Positions 1 to 7,274 of a DNA stretch of 14,384 nt are shown piece by piece. Source of the stretch: JBECKS01 sp964557005 (GTDB lineage Bacteria > Pseudomonadota > Gammaproteobacteria > Pseudomonadales > JBECKS01); contig CAZKYI010000018.1 of NCBI GenBank assembly GCA_964557005.1, forward strand, positions 1 to 14,384, written 5' to 3'. The translations under genes were made by a program, and so were the position numbers. The stretch's first letter is position 1; the number at the start of each line of letters is the position of its first letter. Under the pieces are notes generated by a model that saw nothing but the letters and a program-made list of their open reading frames with translations, did not search any database and was not told the origin of the DNA.

Positions 1-83
1 AAACCGTACTCAACAAGCTCAACAAAAAATCCTGTCACGGCATACATCACTGCCAGTTGGCTTTTCCATAAAGTGTCATCCAT
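1..83 (-). CDS. Partial hypothetical protein, N-terminus only
   Basis: An open frame starts with ATG at 83-81, immediately after the TAA stop (86-84) of the hydrolase gene upstream, and runs off the left edge of the window. The visible N-terminus begins MDDTLWKSQLAVMYAVTG and continues with a hydrophobic stretch (about residues 10-22, AVMYAVTGFFVEL) that could be part of a membrane segment. The zero-base spacing suggests translation coupled to the hydrolase gene, making it the third gene of a glnS-led operon. I do not recognise the family from 27 residues. The reading frame itself is plausible, but with so little sequence it could be a chance open frame. Confidence 0.45.
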   Translation of the reverse strand, partial: MDDTLWKSQLAVMYAVTGFFVELVEYG

Positions 84-917
84 TTATTTTGCTTTTAACT
101 GCTTCTCAAACAAGGCCATTACCTTTTCCATTGCCTGATAAGTCGGGTGCTCTGGACTATCTACAAAATCCTTGGTCAACACCGAATGCGCAATGCGTTT
201 ATTGCCATGCGGATTTCCTGGCGATGAATCAATCACCACACCTTCAAAGCGTTCACCAAAAGTTTCCTTGAGAAACTTAAAGCGATCATTGGGTGCCAAG
301 GGATCATGGCTGAATTTCAAAGCCAGCAAGCAAATATCCTTGTCTTCCATGTGCTGTTTGATGCGCGGTAAATCTTCGCTGTTTACATCAATGTCATATT
401 TGAAATTTTTGCCTAAAGGAAACGGCATGGAAGGTTGCGACAACACGGGCGCAATCACACTCTCATCAGCCATCATCGCCAGTGCAAAACCACCACTGAA
501 ACACATGCCGACAGCGCCCACACCCGCCCCACCATGCACCTGATGCGCATGACGTGCCAGCGCACGTAACCATGAAGCAATCGGCGCTTCCTTGCCAAGT
601 GCAAAGCAGTTGAATTCTTTTGCAATACACAATTTTGCCATGCCTTTCATGGCGTAGGCATTTGAAAAAGGTTTGCCAGGTTCACCAATCAGCGAAGGTA
701 AATAAGTGCTGTAACCCGCCTTGTTCAAACGGCGGGCAAAATCAAACACCTTGTCATAAATGCCCGGAATTTCGTGAATCACAATAATCGCAGGGCCTTC
801 GCCTGATTTATAAACCACACGTTCAATGCCCTCACTCTTGAAGCAACCCGGCTGAAATTCTTCGTAGCCTTTTACTTGAGGAGATTTTGAACTGAGTTTT
901 GCTTGCCAGATGTTCAT
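84..917 (-). CDS. Dienelactone hydrolase family protein (alpha/beta hydrolase)
   Basis: This 277-residue cytoplasmic protein has the marks of the dienelactone hydrolase family: HEIPG at residues 48-52, the nucleophile elbow GMCFSGG with Cys139, Asp205 in SHDPLAPNDR, and a C-terminal His (His237 in NPHGNK, or His244). These can form a Cys-Asp-His triad. Classical members open dienelactones in chlorocatechol breakdown, but most homologues have unknown ester or lactone substrates and no aromatic-degradation genes are present here, so the substrate is open. The ATG overlaps the glnS stop as ATGA (917-914). A GAGGA ribosome-binding sequence lies about 7 bases upstream inside the glnS 3' end. Expression is therefore probably coupled to glnS. 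No signal peptide is seen. Confidence 0.88.
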   Translation of the reverse strand: MNIWQAKLSSKSPQVKGYEEFQPGCFKSEGIERVVYKSGEGPAIIVIHEIPGIYDKVFDFARRLNKAGYSTYLPSLIGEPGKPFSNAYAMKGMAKLCIAKEFNCFALGKEAPIASWLRALARHAHQVHGGAGVGAVGMCFSGGFALAMMADESVIAPVLSQPSMPFPLGKNFKYDIDVNSEDLPRIKQHMEDKDICLLALKFSHDPLAPNDRFKFLKETFGERFEGVVIDSSPGNPHGNKRIAHSVLTKDFVDSPEHPTYQAMEKVMALFEKQLKAK

Positions 918-2617
918 GCTTTTTCCTCGTCGTCACTGTTGTTCCAGGTATCTCTTAAACCAACAATTCGGTTAAAAACCAGTTTTTCCTGAGTAGATTC
1001 ACTGTCCTGCCAGAAATAGCCTTCACGTTCAAACTGAAAACGTGTCTCTTTGTGAGCATCGAGCATATTTTTTTCAACACGACAATGCTGCAAAATTTTT
1101 AAAGAATCCGCATTGATAAAATCCATATAGGTTCTGCCATCTTTTGCACGATCAGGTCGCGCTTCGGTAAACAAACGCTCGTATAAACGCACTTCTGCCT
1201 CTACAGATTCCAAGGCCGATACCCAATGAATCACACCACGTATTTTTCTGCCTTCAGGATTTTTTCCTAGAGTGTCTGCATCATAGCTACACCGTAATTC
1301 GACTATTTCACCATTGGCATCTTTAATGACTTTTTCACACTTGATCACATAAGCATTTCGTAAACGTACTTCACCTTCCAACACCAGACGTTTGTATTTT
1401 TTATTCGCTTCTTCCCTGAAATCATCACGATCAATATAAATTTCCTTGGTCATATAAATTGTGCGCGATCCCATACTTTCATCTTTGGGGTGATTGGGCG
1501 CATGCAATGCTTCTTTTTTATCAACAGGATAATTTTCTATAACGACTTTCAGTGGATTAAGCACGCCCATTGTGCGAGTTGCTGTGTTTTCCAGTTCTTC
1601 ACGAATACAAACTTCCAATGCACTCATTTCCATAATGTTTTCGCTTTTACTCACACCTGCTCGCGTAACAAATTCACGCAAGGCCTCAGCAGGATAACCT
1701 CTGCGGCGCATACCTGAAATCGTGGGCATGCGTGGATCGTCCCACCCCGCTACAACATTTTCTTCAATCAGGCTCAACAGTTTTCGCTTGCTGGTGATGG
1801 TGTTCTCCAATTCCAAACGAGAAAATTCAATTTGTTGTGGTTTGACTGGTGTATCGACTTTATTGATGAACCAGTCATACAAGGGGCGATGATCTTCAAA
1901 CTCCAGCGAACACAGCGAATGGGTAATGCCTTCAATCGCATCTGACAAACAGTGGGTAAAATCATACATGGGATAAATGCACCACTTGTCGCCTGTTTGA
2001 TGATGATGCACATGACGAATGCGATAAATAATCGGGTCACGCATATTGATGTTAGGGGAAGCCATATCAATTTTTGCACGCAGTACATGCTCACCGTCTT
2101 TGAATTCACCTGCCCTCATACGCGTAAACAAATCCAGATTCTCATCAATACTGCGTGTGCGGTAAGGGCTGTTTCTACCTGCTTCGGTTAAGGTACCACG
2201 ATATTCACGCGCTTCATCAGCACTCAGGGAACACACATAGGCATCACCCTGTTTGATGAGTTTTATCGCTGCATCGTAAAGTTCATCGAAGTAGTCGCTG
2301 GCAAAATGCACATCGCCCTTCCATTTCCACCCCAGCCATTCAACATCTTTTTTGATGGCGTTTACAAAATGCTCACTTTCCTTTTCGGGATTGGTGTCGT
2401 CAAAACGAAGGTTGCAATAGCCCTGATAATCTTCCGCCAAACCGAAATTGATACACACCGCCTTGCAGTGGCCAATATGCAAATAGCCATTGGGTTCGGG
2501 TGGAAAACGGGTCTGTACACGCCCCTGATTCTTACCCTGTTCAAGATCGGCCTCGATAATCTTGCGAATAAAATGTTTGGCGGGTGTTTGAGGAAGCTTG
2601 ACTTCGTTGGAGCTCAT
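914..2617 (-). CDS. glnS: Glutaminyl-tRNA synthetase
   Basis: GlnRS charges tRNA(Gln) with glutamine using ATP. At 567 residues it is slightly longer than the roughly 554 of E. coli. The class I signature HIGH is at residues 47-50 within PPEPNGYLHIGHCKA, and the KMSKS-type loop appears as TSKRKL. Conserved GlnRS stretches such as RFDDTNPEKE, YPMYDFTHCLSDAIEGITHSLCSLEF and WDDPRMPTISGMRRRGY are all visible. The C-terminal half carries the anticodon-binding beta-barrels (for example NPLKVVIENYP). The start ATG at 2617 has no strong ribosome-binding sequence. The gene is transcribed away from pyrF and overlaps the downstream hydrolase by 4 bases. Presence of GlnRS implies direct Gln-tRNA charging, as is usual in Gammaproteobacteria. 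It looks intact. Confidence 0.98.
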   Translation of the reverse strand: MSSNEVKLPQTPAKHFIRKIIEADLEQGKNQGRVQTRFPPEPNGYLHIGHCKAVCINFGLAEDYQGYCNLRFDDTNPEKESEHFVNAIKKDVEWLGWKWKGDVHFASDYFDELYDAAIKLIKQGDAYVCSLSADEAREYRGTLTEAGRNSPYRTRSIDENLDLFTRMRAGEFKDGEHVLRAKIDMASPNINMRDPIIYRIRHVHHHQTGDKWCIYPMYDFTHCLSDAIEGITHSLCSLEFEDHRPLYDWFINKVDTPVKPQQIEFSRLELENTITSKRKLLSLIEENVVAGWDDPRMPTISGMRRRGYPAEALREFVTRAGVSKSENIMEMSALEVCIREELENTATRTMGVLNPLKVVIENYPVDKKEALHAPNHPKDESMGSRTIYMTKEIYIDRDDFREEANKKYKRLVLEGEVRLRNAYVIKCEKVIKDANGEIVELRCSYDADTLGKNPEGRKIRGVIHWVSALESVEAEVRLYERLFTEARPDRAKDGRTYMDFINADSLKILQHCRVEKNMLDAHKETRFQFEREGYFWQDSESTQEKLVFNRIVGLRDTWNNSDDEEKA

Positions 2618-2693
2618 AATTCAATCAGGGTTGGGCAGGAAAATTGCCATAAAAGCGTGTTATACAAGGCCATGAAGTTTAACCGTGAATACG

Positions 2694-2723
2694 ATAACAT
2701 GCCATTTCTACACGCCGTGCCAA
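2694..2723 (-). promoter_or_regulatory. Candidate glnS promoter in the glnS/pyrF divergent gap
   Basis: On the minus strand TTGGCA (2723-2718, 5 of 6 to the -35 consensus) is followed after 18 bases by TGTTAT (2699-2694, 4 of 6 to -10). An alternative -10, TATAAC, lies nearer glnS but lacks a good -35. The 2618-2737 gap separates two divergent genes and must hold both promoters; I could not pick a convincing one for pyrF. No operator or riboswitch was recognised in it. Confidence 0.35.
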
Positions 2724-2737
2724 AATAGACAATCGAC

Positions 2738-3556
2738 ATGCGATTCAACGATTCCCTCACAGCCCTTCAAACCAGAAAGCAGAGTTTGGTGTGTGTTGGC
2801 CTTGATCCTGATTTGCAAAAAATTCCTCAAATTTGCCTGCACAGCAACAAACCCATTCTTGAATTCAACAAGGCCATCATTGATGCCTGTGCACCACTGG
2901 TATGCAGTTTTAAACCACAAATTGCCTACTACGCTGCCGAGGCTGCGGAAGACCAACTGGAAGCCAGTATTCAATATATCCATGAACAGCATCCTGACAT
3001 TCCTGTGATTCTCGATGCCAAACGCGGTGACATTGGTGCAACCGCCAAACAGTATGCACGCGAAGCGTTTGAGCGCTATCAGGCCGATGCGCTCACGGTA
3101 AACCCCTACATGGGCTTCGATACCATCGAGCCTTATCTGGAATACAGTGATAAAGGTGTAATTATTCTTTGCCATACTTCCAATGCAGGGGCAGCGCTGC
3201 TACAGGAAAAGGCCGTGAGTGGCGAAGGCATGTTGCTGTTTGAATATGTCGCCTACGAAGCCAGAAAACTGTACGACCAGGGTGCGCAGATTTCTCTGGT
3301 GGTCGGCGCAACTGTGCCCAATGAACTGAAAATGGTAAGAGATATTGTGGGTGACATGCCCTTACTGGTGCCAGGTTTGGGTGCTCAGGGTGGCGACGTG
3401 AAAGCCACGCTTGAAAACGGTTTGGGCAAACAACACCCAGCGCTGATTTTGAATAATTCCCGCGCCATTCTTTATGCAGATTCAGGCGAAAACTTTGCAC
3501 AAGCTGCACAACAGGCCTGCGCCCTGATGCGTAATCAGGTGAATGACTTGTTGTAG
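2738..3556 (+). CDS. pyrF: Orotidine 5'-phosphate decarboxylase, subfamily 2
   Basis: PyrF converts orotidine monophosphate to UMP, the last step of de novo pyrimidine nucleotide synthesis. The 272-residue protein has the catalytic motif DAKRGDIGAT at residues 93-102, FKPQ at 58-61, the phosphate-binding segment VPGLGAQGGD and a NNSRAILYA element near the C-terminus. The DxKRGDIG form and the length are those of the longer subfamily 2 (as in mycobacteria and myxobacteria), not the roughly 245-residue E. coli type with DxKFHDI. The ATG at 2738 is well placed before the conserved LVCVGLDPDL segment, but I see no good Shine-Dalgarno sequence. It is read toward nudJ, 66 bases before that gene's likely start, and is divergent from glnS. 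Confidence 0.96.
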   Translation: MRFNDSLTALQTRKQSLVCVGLDPDLQKIPQICLHSNKPILEFNKAIIDACAPLVCSFKPQIAYYAAEAAEDQLEASIQYIHEQHPDIPVILDAKRGDIGATAKQYAREAFERYQADALTVNPYMGFDTIEPYLEYSDKGVIILCHTSNAGAALLQEKAVSGEGMLLFEYVAYEARKLYDQGAQISLVVGATVPNELKMVRDIVGDMPLLVPGLGAQGGDVKATLENGLGKQHPALILNNSRAILYADSGENFAQAAQQACALMRNQVNDLL

Positions 3557-3562
3557 TCGATA

Positions 3563-3591
3563 TTGTTCACACTGCGCTTAGACGCGATAAT
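3563..3591 (+). promoter_or_regulatory. Weak candidate promoter before nudJ-mnmA-hflD
   Basis: TTGTTC (3563-3568) and GATAAT (3586-3591) are spaced by 17 bases, just after the pyrF stop, which would start transcription near 3598 and leave a leader of about 25 bases. The -10 matches 5 of 6 positions but the -35 only 3. Read-through from pyrF is equally possible. Confidence 0.3.
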
Positions 3592-3622
3592 CACGCTTTC
3601 AATCACAAGATGTAAAAATTTC

Positions 3623-4066
3623 ATGCGCTGGCTTCCCCATTTAACTGTAGCAACCATGGTACAACATCAAAATCGCTTGCTCTTCGTTGAAGAAAGATGT
3701 GATGGCGAGGAAGTGCTCAATCAACCTGCCGGGCATGTTGAAAAAAATGAAAGCCTGATAGAAGCCGCCATGCGTGAAACGCTTGAAGAAACAGGCTGTG
3801 AAGTGCGCATTTCTGCTTTGTTAGGCATGTATAGTCATTTTGCGAAAGATAAAAATATCAGCTACTACCGCGTGTGTTTTATTGCACAGTTGATTGAACA
3901 ACATCATGACAGGGCACTGGATACCGACATCATTCGCGCATTGTGGCTAAGCCCTGAAGAAGCAATGCAACAACAGCATCGTTTTCGCAGCCCTTTGGTG
4001 ATGCCTTGCATGCAAGACTTTCTGAAAGGGCAAAATTTTCCTCTGGAACTCATCAAAGAATTTTAA
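3623..4066 (+). CDS. nudJ: Nudix hydrolase, NudJ-like phosphatase
   Basis: This 147-residue protein carries the Nudix box GHVEKNESLIEAAMRETLEE followed by TGC, matching the GX5EX7REUXEEXGU pattern, so it should hydrolyse a nucleoside diphosphate linked to another group with a divalent metal. E. coli NudJ (YmfB, 153 residues) acts on thiamine pyrimidine pyrophosphates and nucleoside di- and triphosphates and lies directly upstream of mnmA, as here. The name therefore rests on motif, length and synteny. I chose ATG 3623 (MRWLPHLTVATMV) because the family fold starts there; an in-frame TTG at 3563 would add 20 unlike residues. The TAA stop shares one base with the mnmA ATG (TAATG, 4064-4068), implying coupled translation. 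The exact substrate is inferred only. Confidence 0.88.
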   Translation: MRWLPHLTVATMVQHQNRLLFVEERCDGEEVLNQPAGHVEKNESLIEAAMRETLEETGCEVRISALLGMYSHFAKDKNISYYRVCFIAQLIEQHHDRALDTDIIRALWLSPEEAMQQQHRFRSPLVMPCMQDFLKGQNFPLELIKEF

Positions 4067-5184
4067 TGATGGCTGCAAACCCTTCACACACACGCGTCAT
4101 TGTGGGCATGTCGGGCGGCGTTGATTCTTCCGTTACTGCGCTGTTGCTTAAACAGGCGGGTTATCAGGTAGAAGGTTTGTTTATGAAAAACTGGGACGAA
4201 GACGATGGCAGTGACTATTGCACTGCCAAACAGGATTTGGCCGATGCGCAAAGTGTGTGTGACACGTTGAATATCCCCCTGCACACAGCAAACTTTGCCG
4301 CAGAATATTGGGATAATGTGTTTGAAAATTTTCTGCAAGAATATGCCGCAGGCAGAACACCCAACCCTGATGTTTTGTGTAACCGTGAAATAAAATTCAA
4401 AGTGTTCAAGGATTATGCGGAATTATTAGGCTGCGATTTGATTGCTACAGGCCACTACGCGAGACTCGTCAAAAAAAATAACCGCAGCTATTTACATAAG
4501 GGAATGGATAACAACAAGGATCAAAGCTATTTCCTGCATGCAGTGGACGAAACGCAATTCGCCAATGTGGTATTTCCTTTGGGAGAATTACCAAAATCCA
4601 AAGTACGTGAGCTAGCTGAACAACATCATCTAAGCACACATGATAAAAAAGACAGCACGGGCATTTGCTTTATTGGCGAACGTCGTTTTAAAGACTTTTT
4701 AAGTCGTTATATTCCTGCTCAACCTGGTGTTATAAAAACCAGACTTACTGACGGCACAGAAAAAACGCTTGGGGAACATAGTGGTTTGATGTATTACACC
4801 ATTGGTCAACGTCAAGGTTTGGGTGTTGGTGGTGTGAGTGATTTCCCTGACGAACCCTGGTTTGTGAGTGAAAAAGATTTGCAAAGCAAAACGCTCTATG
4901 TGGTGCAAGGCGGACAACACCCTGACTTATTAAAAACACATTTACAATGCAGCGAATTGCACTGGATTAACGATGCACCTGAATTTCCTTTTTCGTGCAT
5001 GGCAAAAACCCGTTATCGTCAGGCTGATCAAAAATGTCGCGTGAATTTTAACGAGGCCACACACACCTTTGACATTGAATTTGAACGCCCGCAACGCGCG
5101 ATTACTCCTGGACAATATCTGGTACTTTATCAGGGTGAATGCTGTGTTGGTGGTGGCGTGATAGAACGAGCGTATAATCCATGA
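4066..5184 (+). CDS. mnmA: tRNA-specific 2-thiouridylase
   Basis: MnmA (TrmU) adenylates and thiolates U34 in tRNA(Lys), tRNA(Glu) and tRNA(Gln), using sulfur relayed from IscS through the Tus proteins. Numbering from the second Met, the ATP pyrophosphatase P-loop SGGVDS is at residues 15-20, the first catalytic Cys at 104 (VLCNREIKFK) and the second at 200 (TGICFIGERRFKDFL). Total length is about 371, against 368 in E. coli. ATGATG gives two possible starts, 4066 and 4069; the first overlaps the nudJ stop. The gene ends in an ATGA overlap with hflD. The product thiolates one of the GlnS substrates, tRNA(Gln); a second tRNA-thiolating enzyme, TtcA, is encoded later in this window. It looks intact. 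Confidence 0.97.
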   Translation: MMAANPSHTRVIVGMSGGVDSSVTALLLKQAGYQVEGLFMKNWDEDDGSDYCTAKQDLADAQSVCDTLNIPLHTANFAAEYWDNVFENFLQEYAAGRTPNPDVLCNREIKFKVFKDYAELLGCDLIATGHYARLVKKNNRSYLHKGMDNNKDQSYFLHAVDETQFANVVFPLGELPKSKVRELAEQHHLSTHDKKDSTGICFIGERRFKDFLSRYIPAQPGVIKTRLTDGTEKTLGEHSGLMYYTIGQRQGLGVGGVSDFPDEPWFVSEKDLQSKTLYVVQGGQHPDLLKTHLQCSELHWINDAPEFPFSCMAKTRYRQADQKCRVNFNEATHTFDIEFERPQRAITPGQYLVLYQGECCVGGGVIERAYNP

Positions 5185-5849
5185 ACAGCCCTGCTCATCT
5201 CGCCCATCGTGGTATTGCACTGGCCGCATTGCTACAAGCAGCAGATTTGGTTCATCGTCTTGCATCGCATGGTCAGATTCCTGACAGCAGTTTTCTGCTT
5301 ATGCGCGATACCTTGTTTCGTTTTGATGTGGCAACACTGTCAGATATTTATTTAACACACGAAAATCTTTTAGACATTGAAGCACATCAACTTGAAATAC
5401 CTGCTGCAATCAGACAAAACCTGCATGCCGGGTTGCGCATTTATGAGCAAATTTTTGAAAAAGATAATTCGCGCGAATATGGCCATTGTATTCGCTATTG
5501 CATGGCATTGATTCAACTCGAAAAGCACTTCCATAATCACAACACCATGCAAAATCAGGTGAGAACTTCCCTGGAAAATCTTTCCAAAGAAAGCCTCTCA
5601 GATACGGAAATCAATGCTGCCATCTCTGAGCTTTATGTGGATAGTCTGGCAACACTTCCCTTTAGAATTCAGATTCTCGGAAAAGTGGAATTTCTCAAAA
5701 ATACCCGCAATGAACATCGCATCAGGGTACTCCTGTTTGCAGGACTGCGTGCTGCCATGCTTTGGCGTCAAAGTGGTGGCCGACGCTGGCACTTTCTGTT
5801 TGCCAAAGGCAGTGTTAAAGAAGCACTCAGACTTATAAAAACCAGCTAA
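5181..5849 (+). CDS. hflD: High frequency lysogenization protein HflD homologue
   Basis: This is a 222-residue, mostly helical protein (E. coli HflD is 213) beginning MNSPAHLAHRGIALAALLQAADLVHRLA, the typical HflD opening. In E. coli HflD is a peripheral inner-membrane protein that binds phage lambda CII and affects lysogenisation; its normal cellular role is poorly known. Identification rests on the N-terminal sequence and on its place between mnmA and purB, which is highly conserved in Gammaproteobacteria. The ATG overlaps the mnmA TGA (ATGA at 5181-5184), suggesting translational coupling, and there is no strong ribosome-binding site of its own. The basic C-terminus (RQSGGRRWHFLFAKGSVKEALRLIK) is also usual for the family. 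Confidence 0.93.
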   Translation: MNSPAHLAHRGIALAALLQAADLVHRLASHGQIPDSSFLLMRDTLFRFDVATLSDIYLTHENLLDIEAHQLEIPAAIRQNLHAGLRIYEQIFEKDNSREYGHCIRYCMALIQLEKHFHNHNTMQNQVRTSLENLSKESLSDTEINAAISELYVDSLATLPFRIQILGKVEFLKNTRNEHRIRVLLFAGLRAAMLWRQSGGRRWHFLFAKGSVKEALRLIKTS

Positions 5850-5856
5850 AAACCCG

Positions 5857-5862
5857 TATAAT
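5857..5862 (+). promoter_or_regulatory. Consensus -10 (TATAAT) upstream of purB
   Basis: A perfect TATAAT followed by a short GC-containing discriminator (CTGCGTCC) lies 8 bases after the hflD stop and 36 bases before the purB ATG. No good -35 is present at 16-18 bases upstream (TATAAA at 17). It suggests that purB can be transcribed separately from mnmA-hflD. Confidence 0.45.
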
Positions 5863-5897
5863 CTGCGTCCAGTCACTCTCAAATTTCGGAATGTTAT

Positions 5898-7274
5898 ATG
5901 AGCAAGCTTGCACTCTCTGAACTCACCGCCATCTCCCCTGTCGATGGACGCTATGGCAACAAGACCCGTGAACTGAGTGAAGTTTTCAGTGAATTCGGTT
6001 TAATCAAGGCGCGTATCAAAGTTGAAATTGAGTGGCTGATTGCACTTTCCGAGCACAAGGATATTGCAGAGCTTTCTCCTTTTAATACACAGGAAAAAAC
6101 ACTACTTCACTCTATTTACAATAATTTTTCACTTGAGCATGCGCAAAGAGTCAAAAAAATTGAAGCAACCACCAACCATGACGTTAAAGCCGTAGAGTAT
6201 TTTATCAAGGAGCAACTCAAAGGCAGCAGTCTGGAAAATTCCAGTGAATTTATTCATTTCGCTTGTACTTCGGAAGACATTAACAATCTTTCACATGCGC
6301 TCATGCTCAAGGCAGGTTGTGAAGTGCTGAAACGCTATATCAGCAATATCCACCATGAACTGAAAAAAATGTCGCATGAATTTTCCGCAGTTTCCATGCT
6401 CGCTCGCACACATGGACAAACCGCGTCACCCACTACGGTTGGAAAAGAAATGGCCAATGTACTGGCACGGCTTGAGCGACAACAAAAGCAAATTGAAACA
6501 ATAACCTTCCTGGGAAAACTCAACGGTGCTGTCGGTAATTACAATGCGCATATCAGTGCCTATCCGAACATCGATTGGCAAAACCTGAGCAAAACAGTCA
6601 TTGAATCGCTTGGTCTAAGCTGGAACCCTTACACCACTCAAATAGAACCCCATGATTACATTGCCGAGTTGTTTAACGCTTTTGAAAGATACAACACCAT
6701 TTTGATTGATTTGAGCCGTGATATTTGGGGCTACATTTCTCTTGGCTATTTCAAACAAAAGACCATTCAGGGTGAAATCGGTTCTTCAACCATGCCGCAC
6801 AAAGTGAATCCGATTGATTTTGAAAATGCTGAAGGAAATCTGGGCATTGCAAATGCGATTTTTCATCACCTCGCAAGCAAGCTCCCGATTTCACGCTGGC
6901 AACGCGATTTAACCGACTCGACTGTATTACGAAATACTGGCGTTGGTTTTGCTCACAGCTTGATTGCCTATCAATCCTTGCTAAAAGGCTTCTCCAAACT
7001 TGAACTCAATCAAACACGTTTGGCTGAAGATTTGGATGCTGCGTGGGAAGTTCTGGCAGAACCGATTCAAACCGTGATGCGTCGTTATGGTGTGGAAAAT
7101 CCTTACGAAAAGTTGAAAGAACTGACGCGCGGAAAAACCATCGACCAAAACAGCATTCACACTTTTATCAAAACGCTCGATATTCCTGAGTCAGCCAAAC
7201 AACAATTACTTGAACTCACGCCTGCAAGTTATACGGGTTTGGCAGAAAAACTCGCCAGAGATATTACTGTCTAG
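5898..7274 (+). CDS. purB: Adenylosuccinate lyase
   Basis: PurB catalyses two fumarate-releasing steps of purine synthesis: SAICAR to AICAR, and adenylosuccinate to AMP. The 458-residue protein (E. coli 456) starts with the characteristic AISPVDGRYG. It has the catalytic His region ARTHGQTASPT (His171), TSEDINN at 124-130, and the lyase signature GSSTMPHKVNP at residues 295-305, whose flexible serine loop is catalytic. The ATG at 5898 follows a GGAA sequence at a suitable distance. It follows hflD by 48 bases, as in E. coli. Its last 11 bases overlap the 3' end of the convergent glcB gene. No frameshift or missing motif was seen. Confidence 0.98.
   Translation: MSKLALSELTAISPVDGRYGNKTRELSEVFSEFGLIKARIKVEIEWLIALSEHKDIAELSPFNTQEKTLLHSIYNNFSLEHAQRVKKIEATTNHDVKAVEYFIKEQLKGSSLENSSEFIHFACTSEDINNLSHALMLKAGCEVLKRYISNIHHELKKMSHEFSAVSMLARTHGQTASPTTVGKEMANVLARLERQQKQIETITFLGKLNGAVGNYNAHISAYPNIDWQNLSKTVIESLGLSWNPYTTQIEPHDYIAELFNAFERYNTILIDLSRDIWGYISLGYFKQKTIQGEIGSSTMPHKVNPIDFENAEGNLGIANAIFHHLASKLPISRWQRDLTDSTVLRNTGVGFAHSLIAYQSLLKGFSKLELNQTRLAEDLDAAWEVLAEPIQTVMRRYGVENPYEKLKELTRGKTIDQNSIHTFIKTLDIPESAKQQLLELTPASYTGLAEKLARDITV

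Noticed and set aside
3563..3622. Upstream TTG start for the Nudix gene
   Set aside because: The added 20 residues are unlike the family; the sequence from ATG 3623 matches the usual NudJ start.
5173..5178. TATAAT just before the hflD ATG
   Set aside because: It is only 2 bases from the start codon, inside the end of mnmA, so it cannot serve hflD as a normal promoter.
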